From positions 39,388 through 103,387 of the forward strand of contig NZ_JBINJF010000017.1 in the NCBI RefSeq assembly GCF_043951865.1: 64,000 nucleotides of DNA. The letters run 5' to 3'. The first letter of the stretch is position 1; each line of letters begins with the position of its first letter. Positions 53,465 through 62,524 of this stretch are shown one piece after another. The notes beneath the pieces are model-generated. The model did not search any database. It was not told where the DNA came from and saw nothing but the letters and a program-made list of their open reading frames with translations. The DNA is from JAMQKA01 sp043951865. Lineage in GTDB: Bacteria > Bacteroidota > Rhodothermia > Balneolales > Balneolaceae. Position numbers and translations under genes: made by a program.

Positions 53465-55135
53465 ATGGCAAATTCTTCAGCTGTTTTTCAAAAACTGCAG
53501 GCCCTTTGGGCGATCCGGAGACCGCAAAAAATACTGCTCTCCGCACTCTGCATTGTCGCCCTCACCATCCCGAAACCGGTGGAGGCTCAAAACCAGGTGA
53601 CAATCAACCAGGCTGAGGAGGTAATCGGGGCCACGGTACAGGGAGAGCGGGTACGCAAACTCATCGGCGAAGTAAGCCTCCGAACCGACGATATGGTGAT
53701 GTATTGCGACAGCGCCTACCAGTATCTCGAAAAAAATGAGGTGCGCGCATTTGGCAACATCGAAATTGATACCCCGGAAGAGCAGATCTACGCAGACACC
53801 CTCGTCTACTTTACGGATGTGGATTTCAGTCAGCTTCGCGGCCGTGTTATTATTGAAGCAGACAGCGCCACCCTGTTCAGCCAGGCAGTAGACTACCGGT
53901 TTTCAACCAAGGTCGGTCACTTCCTGGAGTACGTTCGCCTGGAAGACCAGGAGGGCGTCTTGACAGCCAACAGCGGCTTCTACTACCGGGAGCCCGACAG
54001 TGCCGTGTTCCGGGGTGATGTGCAGATTGCCGACAGCCTGCAGTATGTAGAGGGAGACAGCCTTTTTATCAACCGGCAGAAAGAAACCTACCGCCTGTAT
54101 GGCAACATCTTTGTTGACGACCGCGAAAATAACGTCATGCTCAAAGGCGACTCCCTGAAAGCAGACACCGTGGGACACCGCAAGCTGGAAGGAGATGCAT
54201 GGCTAAAAAAATTCGGAGCTGAACCGGATACCTCTGCAGGGTCCAGCGACCCTTCATTAACCGACCGTTCTTCCGGGATCAACCCCGGGCCCGCGGACTC
54301 ATCCACCACGCCAGACAGCATCCGGGACGATTCATTATCGCCTTATGTCCGACAAAAGAGAGCCCGGATCGCCCCCTCCGACAGCATTACCACCTCAGGA
54401 ACGCCCGCTTCCGCACCGCCCGACACCGCCGCTTCCGACACAACCCACATCAGGGCCCGGACCATCTACTCCATCCAGGAAACTACCGATACGGATACCA
54501 TTTCGGTCATCAACGCCTATCAAAATGTGCGTATATGGTCCCCGAAATTTTCTGCTGTTGCGGATACGGCCCGCTACGATGATCAAACCGAAAATTTCGT
54601 TTTGCGGTCCAATCCCACTGCCTGGCATAAGCAAGTCCAGCTGACCGGTCCATATATACGCGTGCGTCTGGAAAATGGAGAGATCGACCAGCTGGTCTCT
54701 TTCCCCGTCCCGTTTGTCGTGCAACAGGATACCGCCATTGACCGGCTGAATCAGATCACGGGAGACACGCTGCGGGTAAATTTTATCCAGGGAGAAATAT
54801 CGAGAATTCATGTCGCACCGAATGGACAGTTGTTACGCTTCACCAAAAACGAAAATGATGAACCGGACGGAGCTGTTGAAATGACAGCCCCCTCGATCAC
54901 GCTCCTGTTTGAGGCGGGAGCCCTCGACTCTATGAAGGCACTGGGACCGGTAGACGGCATGTACCTGCCGGAAAGTCAAAAAACGGCCGAACGCCGCCTC
55001 GACGGGTTTACCTGGACCCCCGAACTGCGTCCCCAACGTCCCCGTGAACCGATGAAACGGCGGCTCCCCCCGATCCCGGAAGACCCGCCATTTGAACTGC
55101 CGGCCCGGTATCGGCAGGCTCACATGCCTGAGTAA
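53465..55135 (+). CDS. OstA/LptA-like LPS transport protein
   Basis: 556 residues. A signal-like hydrophobic segment (about 21-42, ending VEAQ) precedes a series of OstA/LptA beta repeats (VRAFGNIEIDTPEEQIYADT, GRVIIEADSATLFSQAVDYR, VFRGDVQIADSLQYVEGDSL). A Pro/Ser/Thr-rich linker (about 255-320) separates these from a second beta region (RTIYSIQETTDTDTISVINA, NQITGDTLRVNFIQGEISRI). It is much longer than Proteobacterial LptA (~185), the usual case for Bacteroidota OstA-like proteins. It starts 1 bp after the lptC stop. It likely forms part of the periplasmic bridge to LptD. Confidence 0.88.
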   Translation: MANSSAVFQKLQALWAIRRPQKILLSALCIVALTIPKPVEAQNQVTINQAEEVIGATVQGERVRKLIGEVSLRTDDMVMYCDSAYQYLEKNEVRAFGNIEIDTPEEQIYADTLVYFTDVDFSQLRGRVIIEADSATLFSQAVDYRFSTKVGHFLEYVRLEDQEGVLTANSGFYYREPDSAVFRGDVQIADSLQYVEGDSLFINRQKETYRLYGNIFVDDRENNVMLKGDSLKADTVGHRKLEGDAWLKKFGAEPDTSAGSSDPSLTDRSSGINPGPADSSTTPDSIRDDSLSPYVRQKRARIAPSDSITTSGTPASAPPDTAASDTTHIRARTIYSIQETTDTDTISVINAYQNVRIWSPKFSAVADTARYDDQTENFVLRSNPTAWHKQVQLTGPYIRVRLENGEIDQLVSFPVPFVVQQDTAIDRLNQITGDTLRVNFIQGEISRIHVAPNGQLLRFTKNENDEPDGAVEMTAPSITLLFEAGALDSMKALGPVDGMYLPESQKTAERRLDGFTWTPELRPQRPREPMKRRLPPIPEDPPFELPARYRQAHMPE

Positions 55136-55173
55136 AGGAAACCGGGATTCCCATATTCAGGCTATGTAAATCA

Positions 55174-57303
55174 TCAATTCACCTCTTCCAGCTTCATATT
55201 TTCCTCGATTATCTGTTCCTGCTTCTCATAGGGCACCTTCGCATAGTGTGAAAAAGCCCGCGTATAGCTGGCACTGCCCTGGGTCATCGACTTGAGGCGG
55301 GTGGCGTAGTGGTCCAGCTCCTCAAGTGGAACCTGTGCTTTTATCTTTTGAATGGAGCCCTCGGCATCCATCCCCTGGATCTGGCCGCGCCGGGTACTGA
55401 GGTCACTCATCACATCTCCCATATACTGGGCGGGAACGGTAATCTCTAACTCATAAATCGGCTCCAGCAACTGTGGATCTGCCTTCATAAAGCCATCCCG
55501 GAACGCCATCAGGGCCGCCGTCTTGAATGCCGCTTCATTTGAGTCCACCGAATGCATCGAACCGTCGTAAACCGAAATCCGAAGATCCCGTACCCTGCAC
55601 CCGCTCATCGGCCCATTTTCCATTTTTTCCATGATCCCTTTCAGGATCGCCGGCATGAACCGGTTGTCGATTACCCCACCCACAATGCAGTTCCTGAAAA
55701 CCAGCTTTCCGCCCCACTCCAGGTCAATTTCCTGCACATCGCGCACTTTCAGGTCGTCATGCTCCGGCATACTCTCTTTAAGAGGTTCCATCAGCATGTA
55801 AACCTCGGCATACTGGCCCGCACCACCCGACTGTTTTTTATGCTTATAATGCGTTCTGACGCTACTGGTAATCGTCTCGCGGTATGGAATACGCGGCTGG
55901 ACAAACTCAAAATCGAGGTTAAACCGGTTTTTCAGCTCATATTTAATTACGTTCAGGTGTTCTTCGCCCTGCCCGTGCAGTATCACCTGATTGAGTTCCT
56001 GGCTATGCTCTACCTCCATCGAGGGATCCTCATGCTGCAGCTGATGCAGTGCCGTACCGAGTTTATCCTCCTCTCCCTGCCGGTTGAGTTTGATCGCCGT
56101 GCGGATCGTCGTCTTCGGAAATTCGATCGGTTCAATGGTTATCTCTTGTCCTTTTTTATGGAGGGTCTCATTCACACCGATATCCTTCAGCCGGACGGCC
56201 GCGGCAATATCTCCTGTTTTAACTTCAGGGATATCCACCCGCTTTTCCCCGTTCGTCAGATACAGGTTCGAGAGGCGCACCGAATTGCCGGTACGACTGC
56301 TGACCAGATCAAGCCCGGAAGTCACAGATCCGCCATACACTTTAAAATAGATCAGGTCGCCGACATGAGAGGCGGCACTGTCTTTAAACGTGAACATAAT
56401 CGGCGGACCTTCAGGATTGAGCTGGAGCAGATCCCCGTCAGTTGTTGCAGGCGGATTGGCCTCAAGCGGATTCGGTGCCACGTTGCCCAGGAATCCCATA
56501 ACGCGCCCGGTACCCATGTTGCGGGTGGCACAACAGCAAAACAACGGGTACAGGTCCTGATTCAGCAGCGATTTTTGCAGGCCCTCCCGCATCTGGCTTT
56601 CGGTCAGCTCCCCCTGCTCAAAATAGAGATCCATCAACGTCTCATCATTTTCTGCCACCGCTTCAACCAGCTCATTATGCAGCAGTTCCGCCTGCGACTT
56701 TTGAGAATCGGGGATCGGCAGTTTATCGGGCTTTCCTCCCTTTTTGGGAAATTCATACATCGTCATCTTGAGCACGTCAATGATGGCGTGAAAATCATCG
56801 CCCTCGCTGAACGGATACTGTACCACCACTATCCCCCGGCCAAATCGTTCCTTCGCCATGTCCACCGTCTTCTGGAAATCGGACTGTTCGGAATCCGGCT
56901 TGTTGACGATAAAGAGTGACGGGATGCGATAATTTTGGGTGTACCGCCAAAGCGACTCCGTGCCAACTTCAACGCCATACTCGGCGTTCAATGTGAATAT
57001 GGCGGTGTCTGCCACGCGCAGCGCACCAACCACTTCTCCCACATAATCGGAGGTGCCCGGCGTGTCAATCAAGTTGATCTTGCTGCCCCGCCAGTCCAGA
57101 TTCAGAAAAGAAGAAAAGACAGATTTTCCTTTCTCATGTTCAATTTCATGGTAGTCGGAAACCGTATTTTTATCCTCAATGGTCCCCCGGCGGCGGGTAG
57201 TTCCCGATTCGTACAGCATCGTCTCGGCTAGCGTGGTCTTTCCCGATCCCGAATGCCCCAGTAATACGACATTGCGAATTCGTGATGGCTGGTACACATT
57301 CAT
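55174..57303 (-). CDS. Elongation factor G-like translational GTPase
   Basis: 709 residues from ATG 57303, preceded by a near-perfect AGGAGG five bases upstream; this rules out the longer open frame to 57468. The GTPase domain has P-loop GHSGSGKT (16-23), DTPG (80-83) and NKPD (134-137), but residue 84 is Thr where canonical EF-G has the catalytic His (DTPGH). Domains II-V follow in EF-G order (GGVIDNRFMPAILKGIMEKM, YMGDVMSDLSTRRGQIQGM). It belongs to the divergent EF-G-like (FusA2/EF-G-II) group rather than the main translocase. Its exact role is unsettled. Confidence 0.9.
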   Translation of the reverse strand: MNVYQPSRIRNVVLLGHSGSGKTTLAETMLYESGTTRRRGTIEDKNTVSDYHEIEHEKGKSVFSSFLNLDWRGSKINLIDTPGTSDYVGEVVGALRVADTAIFTLNAEYGVEVGTESLWRYTQNYRIPSLFIVNKPDSEQSDFQKTVDMAKERFGRGIVVVQYPFSEGDDFHAIIDVLKMTMYEFPKKGGKPDKLPIPDSQKSQAELLHNELVEAVAENDETLMDLYFEQGELTESQMREGLQKSLLNQDLYPLFCCCATRNMGTGRVMGFLGNVAPNPLEANPPATTDGDLLQLNPEGPPIMFTFKDSAASHVGDLIYFKVYGGSVTSGLDLVSSRTGNSVRLSNLYLTNGEKRVDIPEVKTGDIAAAVRLKDIGVNETLHKKGQEITIEPIEFPKTTIRTAIKLNRQGEEDKLGTALHQLQHEDPSMEVEHSQELNQVILHGQGEEHLNVIKYELKNRFNLDFEFVQPRIPYRETITSSVRTHYKHKKQSGGAGQYAEVYMLMEPLKESMPEHDDLKVRDVQEIDLEWGGKLVFRNCIVGGVIDNRFMPAILKGIMEKMENGPMSGCRVRDLRISVYDGSMHSVDSNEAAFKTAALMAFRDGFMKADPQLLEPIYELEITVPAQYMGDVMSDLSTRRGQIQGMDAEGSIQKIKAQVPLEELDHYATRLKSMTQGSASYTRAFSHYAKVPYEKQEQIIEENMKLEEVN

Positions 57304-57591
57304 AGCTACCTCCTTTTTTTGACAGGCTATATATTCGGCGGCAGCCGGAGCGTTCACACATTCCCGATACGTACTGAACTCTCTGTTTTGCAACGTTCTG
57401 ACTTCCGCCAGATATGTGGTTTTTGACAAGTAATACAAAAAACGGAATGAACCCAAAAAATTATTCAAAATCTTACAGTAAACGGGGTAGATGTTTAAAT
57501 AAATGCTGTTTTAAACCATCACAACTTCAACTGTGAAAGCTTATTTTTCCAGCTCTTGCTGGTATTCTTTCAGTACGTAAGATTATATCAT

Positions 57592-57710
57592 AGAGGGCTT
57601 TGCAACTCCCTCAATTCCTCGTTCTGAGGGAGTGGTACTCCCGTTAAAAGTCACCAAGGTTGGTAGTACAACTAACTCCCAACAAAATAGCAGGTTCTGC
57701 AAAGGTCCCA
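57592..57710 (+). repeat. 120-bp interspersed repeat, copy 5
   Basis: Starts AGAGGGCTTTGCAACTCCC and ends GGTTCTGCAAAGGTCCCA; nearly identical to copy 4. It lies in the 654-bp divergent gap (57304-57957) between the EF-G-like and exonuclease genes. The rest of that gap holds only the two promoter regions and no recognisable gene. Confidence 0.88.
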
Positions 57711-57957
57711 ACACAGCTGGTTGTTTGTATGAAACGAGTACTGCTAATACAGGCGGAAGGGACATTGCAATGGCAATCAATCGGCAGGTTTTATTTTGGA
57801 TCATTGGCGCCATAATATCATATTGTGTCAAATTAAAGATCCATCTCCTGAGAAGGTGGGGTTAAAATCTCTGTATAAAATCGCTGTCCCCTTGGTGCCG
57901 TGGGAAAGACCATCAACAAACAACGATTTTGGGTATTCAAATTATAGGTCAACAGTT

Positions 57958-58671
57958 ATGTTTTTTGTATTTGATGTCGAAACAATTCCAGATTTTGAAT
58001 TTGTGCGTTCGGTGCTGGAAGAGCCCGAAGAAGACCGGGACGCCCTGCTTATACAAGCAGGGGAAGAACTTGCGCGAAATCAGTCCGGTTTCCTGCCGCC
58101 CATGTATCACAAGATGATCGCCTGGGTAGGGTTATGGATTGAAAACAACGGCGTTCCCAAGCAGAAGGTATCCTGGAGTGGCACCGACGAGGTGGAGGGA
58201 CTCAAATCCCTGTTCAATTCGCTTTCCACATATAAAGATTTTGGTCTGATTCACCACAACGGCCGCGGTTTTGACCTTCCCCTGCTAACCTATCGTGCCA
58301 TGAAACATGGCCTGCAGATGCCGCTCAGGTTAAATCACCGCGATATTAAATACCGCTACAGCAACTCGAATGTGGATCTGCTGGATGAATTCAGCAACTA
58401 CGGTGCCAGCTCCTGGCCCAAGCTCAAGCACCTCGGTTATCTTATCGGCATTCCCTTCAAGCAGACAGGGGAAGGCAATGAAGTGCTCGAAATGTTTAAC
58501 CGCGATGAGATGGACCAGATTGAGCACTACTGCTACGAGGATGTCATGGCGACCTACATCGTGTGGCTCCACCTGAAGTATACTGTCGGTGATATCGGCA
58601 AGGAGCTGTTTGACAACCTGCAGGAGCGCGCGATGAACAAGCTTGCCGAGATCCAGGGAAACGAAGAATAA
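57958..58671 (+). CDS. Predicted PolB-like 3'-5' exonuclease
   Basis: 237 residues from ATG 57958; the open frame upstream is not protein-like. It belongs to the DnaQ-like superfamily in the group related to the PolB proofreading domain. Exo I is FVFDVETIP (D6, E8), exo II LIHHNGRGFDLPLL, and exo III the Tyr/Asp of HYCYEDVMATYIVWL. Stand-alone members are thought to act in DNA repair or RNA processing; substrate is unknown. It is a single gene in an otherwise quiet stretch (58672-58934 shows nothing of note). Confidence 0.88.
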   Translation: MFFVFDVETIPDFEFVRSVLEEPEEDRDALLIQAGEELARNQSGFLPPMYHKMIAWVGLWIENNGVPKQKVSWSGTDEVEGLKSLFNSLSTYKDFGLIHHNGRGFDLPLLTYRAMKHGLQMPLRLNHRDIKYRYSNSNVDLLDEFSNYGASSWPKLKHLGYLIGIPFKQTGEGNEVLEMFNRDEMDQIEHYCYEDVMATYIVWLHLKYTVGDIGKELFDNLQERAMNKLAEIQGNEE

Positions 58672-58934
58672 CAGCTCCGGGTACTGCCGCTGAAATGAAG
58701 TGGAGCCACCCGTTCCACTTTTAAGCCCTGGGGGTGGAGGCGTGTCTTCTCAGGAATCAACAATATGTTACAATTCGGAGAGTCCAAAAGTAGTTTTTAT
58801 CGTGCTTCTGCCTGCCTTTTCACAATTCTGTCTTTCGACAAGACGGGTCACCGCCACTTTTGGCAAATCACCCGTTAGTCGGTATATTCACACCGATTAA
58901 ATCAAACAATAATCCAACCCACAAATTTTGATTC

Positions 58935-59807
58935 ATGAGCGTACTAGTAGGAAATGATACACGACTGGTTGTACAGGGCATCACCGGAAGCGAAGGCAGC
59001 TTTCATGCCGAGCAGATGATAGAATACGGAACCAACGTCGTCGCCGGAGTAACGCCCGGCAAAGGCGGTCAAAAACATTTGGATCGACCTGTTTTTAATA
59101 CCGTTGCCGATGCTGTGGAAAAAGAGGGGGCAAACACTTCTGTTATTTTTGTCCCTCCCCCCTTCGCCGGCGATGCCATCTCGGAAGCCGCTTTTGCCGG
59201 TATTGAGGTTATTATTTGTATTACCGAAGGCATTCCGGTCAAGGATATGATTACGGCCAAGCAGATTGTTACCAGTCACGGAGCTACGCTCATCGGACCC
59301 AATTGCCCCGGAGTTATCACTCCCGGAGAAGCAAAAGTGGGCATTATGCCCGGCGACATCTTTATGCCCGGCAATGTGGGACTCATCTCGCGCTCCGGTA
59401 CGCTCACCTACGAGGCGGTCGACCAGCTTACAAAAGCCGACCTCGGACAAAGTACGGCGATCGGTATTGGCGGAGACCCGGTTATCGGCACCACCCACAC
59501 CGATGCAGTCAGGCTTTTCCAGGCCGACACCGACACCGAGGCGATTGTGCTGATCGGGGAGATCGGGGGAAGCGCCGAAGAAGAAGCCGCCGCTTACATC
59601 CGGGATAATGTAAACAAGCCGGTTGTAGCATTTATCGCGGGAAGTACGGCTCCTCCCGGCCGGCGAATGGGACATGCTGGTGCTATCATTTCCGGTGGAC
59701 AGGGCACGGCGGAAGACAAGAAAAAAGCGCTTCGTGATGCCGGTGTCACTGTCGTTGACAGTCCCGCTGAAATCGGCGTTACTCTCAAAGAACTTGTGAG
59801 CGTTTAG
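58935..59807 (+). CDS. sucD: Succinate-CoA ligase, alpha subunit
   Basis: 290 residues. TCA-cycle enzyme making ATP or GTP from succinyl-CoA. The CoA-binding N-terminus (VQGITGSEGSFHAEQMIEYG), the segment IGPNCPGVITPGEAKVGIMP and the phosphorylated His in GRRMGHAGAIISGGQG are conserved. The partner sucC is not adjacent, which is usual in this group. It ends in a strong terminator. Confidence 0.97.
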   Translation: MSVLVGNDTRLVVQGITGSEGSFHAEQMIEYGTNVVAGVTPGKGGQKHLDRPVFNTVADAVEKEGANTSVIFVPPPFAGDAISEAAFAGIEVIICITEGIPVKDMITAKQIVTSHGATLIGPNCPGVITPGEAKVGIMPGDIFMPGNVGLISRSGTLTYEAVDQLTKADLGQSTAIGIGGDPVIGTTHTDAVRLFQADTDTEAIVLIGEIGGSAEEEAAAYIRDNVNKPVVAFIAGSTAPPGRRMGHAGAIISGGQGTAEDKKKALRDAGVTVVDSPAEIGVTLKELVSV

Positions 59808-59833
59808 ACTTTACATATTTTCCCATCCTTTTA

Positions 59834-59870
59834 GGTGTCGCTTTATCCACAAGGCGACACCTCTTTTTTT
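59834..59870 (+). terminator. Intrinsic terminator of sucD
   Basis: GGTGTCGC and GCGACACC form a perfect 8-bp stem around TTTATCCACAAG, followed by CTTTTTTT-like T-run, 26 bp after the sucD stop. Confidence 0.85.
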
Positions 59871-59875
59871 GAAGA

Positions 59876-60211
59876 CTATTTTCCCGGTTTTGTTGCTTTC
59901 CAACAGCTGGAATCCTGCCCCACGATTGGCATATTGAAATGAATGTTTTCCCCAGGTTCCATATTCGGCATGTTATCGACAAGCTCCTTTTCGGGTTTGA
60001 AATAGCGCATGTTCAATCTTATACAAGGCTTTTGCAGTTCAATCGTATCAGGATATACGATTTTAGGCAATAAAGCCAGCGAATCTTTCTGAATCAGCCC
60101 AAATGGCACATAATCATGTCTTAAATGCTGATCCATTACCCGCTGTGCCATCCCGTCAAACGAGAGTGCACCCATGAAAATAACAATCAATACCGTCGTA
60201 TACTTTCTCAT
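59876..60211 (-). CDS. Small secreted hypothetical protein
   Basis: 111 residues. Signal peptide about 1-22 (KYTTVLIVIFMGALSFDGMA, cleavage near MAQ). The mature ~90 residues contain two Cys (ELQKPCIRLNMRYF and QDSSCWKATKPGK) that could pair, and a middle segment DYVPFGLIQKDSLALLPKIV. No family recognised. Convergent with sucD; its start lies 24 bp from the 141-bp element at 60236, which therefore occupies its promoter region. Confidence 0.65.
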   Translation of the reverse strand: MRKYTTVLIVIFMGALSFDGMAQRVMDQHLRHDYVPFGLIQKDSLALLPKIVYPDTIELQKPCIRLNMRYFKPEKELVDNMPNMEPGENIHFNMPIVGQDSSCWKATKPGK

Positions 60212-60235
60212 GCTTCTCCCTTTTTAGATCCCTTA

Positions 60236-60376
60236 AGAGGGCTTTGAAAACCGGGGGTTTTGTCCAAGGCCAAAGCCTGAACACATTCGAAACCGCAGTT
60301 TATACCTCATAAATGAGGATGTTGAATACGCGCAAATGCCGTAATTGGGCAAAACAACGGTTTTATAAAGTCCTCT
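60236..60376 (-). mobile_element. 141-bp MITE-like element with terminal inverted repeats, copy B
   Basis: Ends AGAGGGCTTTGAAAACCGG and, inverted, AGAGGACTTTATAAAACCG; imperfect ~30-bp terminal inverted repeats. Exact 3-bp direct repeats TTA flank it (60233-60235 and 60377-60379). Its reverse complement aligns along the full 141 bp with the element at 19124. No coding capacity. A second right-end-like sequence (GGGTTTTTCAAAATCCTCT, ending 60524) lies 148 bp further on and is also followed by TTA. Confidence 0.88.
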
Positions 60377-60554
60377 TTAACTTTATACGTAACGCTATGT
60401 CAACTATTGTAACAAGCTTACATATTCAAAACAACTATTCACTTTAATTCCGGGATGGAATTTCCGGATATCTCTGTTAATTTATTGCGAAAGTTTTACA
60501 AACCTGGGTTTTTCAAAATCCTCTTTAGTTATTCCATTAAAATCAACTACCTTC

Positions 60555-61616
60555 ATGGATCGAAAAGAGTTTATTAAATCAACTTCTGCCTCCGCATTTC
60601 TTTTTTCAACAGGAGTTGGACCTGTTTTGGGATCAGCCACCAGTGCGCATCCGGCTGAATCAGTAATGACCGTCACCGGCGCTGTTCCCGCCCGGGAAAT
60701 GGGGATGACGCTGGTACACGAACATATTCTCTCCCGTTTTGGTCCACCGCCTGAAGAACCGGGTAGATACGATCGCGTGCAGGTTCTCCGGGAGGTGGTG
60801 CCCTATCTGGACTATATTAAATCTCTCGGATGCCAAACCGTTGTTGACTGCACGGCTGCCTATTTTGGCCGAAACGTTGCGCTGCTTGAGGCCATCTCTG
60901 AGCAAACGGGACTCCACGTTTTAACCAATACCGGTATTTACGGGGCTGCGGGCGACGATTATATTCCCGGTTATGCCCATAAGGAAACGCCCCAGCAGCT
61001 CGCGCTTCGGTGGATCGACGAGTTTCAGAACGGTATCCAGGGAACAGATGTAAAGCCCGGATTTGTCAAAATCGGGGTCGACCCGGGTCCCCTCTCGGAT
61101 ATCGACGCAAAACTGGTACGGGCGGCCGCTCTCACCCACCTGGAAACCGGACTTTTGCTGCAGATTCACACTTCCGACAATCCCGATGCGGCAAACCAGC
61201 AACTACAAATTTTAAAAGAGGAGGGCGTGGCCCCGTCGGCGTGGGTTTGGGTACACGCACACAATATGGATAATACGAACAAACTGCTGGAAGCGGCCGA
61301 ACGAGGTGCCTGGATCTCCCTGGACGGGCTGCGTACCCCAAATTACCTCAACGGATTTGGAGACAGCTCCAGCACGGTTATGCATCACCTGGAACTGATG
61401 AACGCTTTTAAGAGCGAAGGACTGCTCAACCGGGTGTTGCTCTCTCACGACGGATCGACCTACCCGCCTGAGGGAGTCGCGAAACGTCCACTGGATGTGC
61501 TTTCAAATACCTTTATCCCTGTGCTGAAAGCAGCCGGTTTCACACAGGAAGAGATTAACCAGGTCACTCACAAAAATCCGGCAACAGCATTTTCAGTGAA
61601 GGTCAGAACCCTTTAA
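60555..61616 (+). CDS. Phosphotriesterase-family metallohydrolase, exported
   Basis: 353 residues of the amidohydrolase superfamily, PTE-related group. The N-terminus (MDRKEFIKSTSASAFLFSTG) looks like an export signal; RK replaces the twin arginine, so Tat export is uncertain. Metal ligands: MTLVHEHILSRFG (HxH), the bridging Lys in PGFVKIGVDPGP, His in LLLQIHTSDN and VWVHAHNMDN, Asp in LLSHDGSTYPP. PTE-like enzymes include lactonases and esterases; the substrate here is unknown. A 51-residue membrane protein gene follows 9 bp later. Confidence 0.88.
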   Translation: MDRKEFIKSTSASAFLFSTGVGPVLGSATSAHPAESVMTVTGAVPAREMGMTLVHEHILSRFGPPPEEPGRYDRVQVLREVVPYLDYIKSLGCQTVVDCTAAYFGRNVALLEAISEQTGLHVLTNTGIYGAAGDDYIPGYAHKETPQQLALRWIDEFQNGIQGTDVKPGFVKIGVDPGPLSDIDAKLVRAAALTHLETGLLLQIHTSDNPDAANQQLQILKEEGVAPSAWVWVHAHNMDNTNKLLEAAERGAWISLDGLRTPNYLNGFGDSSSTVMHHLELMNAFKSEGLLNRVLLSHDGSTYPPEGVAKRPLDVLSNTFIPVLKAAGFTQEEINQVTHKNPATAFSVKVRTL

Positions 61617-61625
61617 CAACACACT

Positions 61626-61781
61626 ATGGCTTATTTTTTAATCGGATTTGGCATCGGAACCCTCATGATCAGCGGTATAAAACATTACGAGGGCAGCCAC
61701 TGGAAACATTTTCCCACGAAATTTATCACCGCCACCGGGTTTGGCTGCATCGTAACGGGAATGGCCCTGTTACTGTATTGA
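61626..61781 (+). CDS. Small membrane protein
   Basis: A 51-codon gene with two hydrophobic segments (MAYFLIGFGIGTLMISGIKH; FITATGFGCIVTGMALLLY) around a short polar loop (GSHWKHFPTK). It follows the phosphotriesterase-family gene by 9 bp on the same strand, so it is probably co-transcribed. No family recognised. The clean ATG and hydrophobic layout support it, but it is short. Confidence 0.6.
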   Translation: MAYFLIGFGIGTLMISGIKHYEGSHWKHFPTKFITATGFGCIVTGMALLLY

Positions 61782-61958
61782 GGGGCAAAGTGAATGTACT
61801 GATCTGAAACGAGTTTCAGCGTCTACTGTCCAATGGCTGAAAGAGACTCATTCATCAGTCTTTTGGGGCTTAATAAATGAACCAGAAATTAACGCCCGAA
61901 ATAGCAAATTTCCCGTTACAACTTTTATTATCTAGAGGGCTTTTACTTTTAACTGATC

Positions 61959-62474
61959 CTATTCTACACTCGTAGATTTCCCGTTGAATAGCCTGACAGC
62001 ATGACTGAGAACCTCGGAGAGCTTCGTCCCTTTTGCTTGATCAAAATCATTTTTAAGCATAATAGGAAAATCGGCGGATTCACTAGTTTTAAGACTGGAA
62101 TCCTCAAAATCATTCCTGGTTTTAATACAAAACCCGCGTTTTTCCCTGCATCGCAAAAGTAACCTGTAGGTATTTACATCGCTGGAATCTTGTTTTATTG
62201 CAGTCTCTTTCGGATCTAATTCATATAGATTCAGATAGGTATACCTCCTGGCAATTTCTTTCTCACTTCCGTTGTTGTATTTTGGATTATAATCTGTAAT
62301 TCTGAACGAGCCATACTCATCCAGATCCCAATGGAGGGATGAATTGCCGGCGATCTCTTTTAAATACTCGATACCACTGGTGTTGATCCATTCAATAGTT
62401 TCCTGTTTTGACTGGCAAAAACCAGCCTGAAAAAGGAAAAGAACCGAAATAATTGAAAGTGTGAAGAGTCTCAT
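61959..62474 (-). CDS. Exported hypothetical protein
   Basis: 171 residues from ATG 62474, which places a signal peptide at the N-terminus (MRLFTLSIISVLFLFQAGFC, residues 1-20); the longer frame upstream is rejected. The mature part is polar and mixed alpha/beta, with Cys in RLLLRCREKRGFCIKTRND. No family recognised. It lies 51 bp downstream of the PEP-hydrolase-like gene on the same strand. The segment 61782-61958 holds no gene. Confidence 0.65.
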   Translation of the reverse strand: MRLFTLSIISVLFLFQAGFCQSKQETIEWINTSGIEYLKEIAGNSSLHWDLDEYGSFRITDYNPKYNNGSEKEIARRYTYLNLYELDPKETAIKQDSSDVNTYRLLLRCREKRGFCIKTRNDFEDSSLKTSESADFPIMLKNDFDQAKGTKLSEVLSHAVRLFNGKSTSVE

Positions 62475-62524
62475 TAATATCCTTCTAAATAACCATAGGG
62501 AAACATATCCCACTCTTTCCGGAA

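Noticed and set aside
57304..57468. N-terminal extension of the EF-G-like protein
   Set aside because: The strong AGGAGG five bases before ATG 57303 and the start of conserved sequence there show the upstream frame is not translated.
61933..61946. AGAGGGCTTTTAC, resembling a repeat terminus
   Set aside because: Only the outer 10-13 bp match, with no partner end or flanking duplication within 200 bp.
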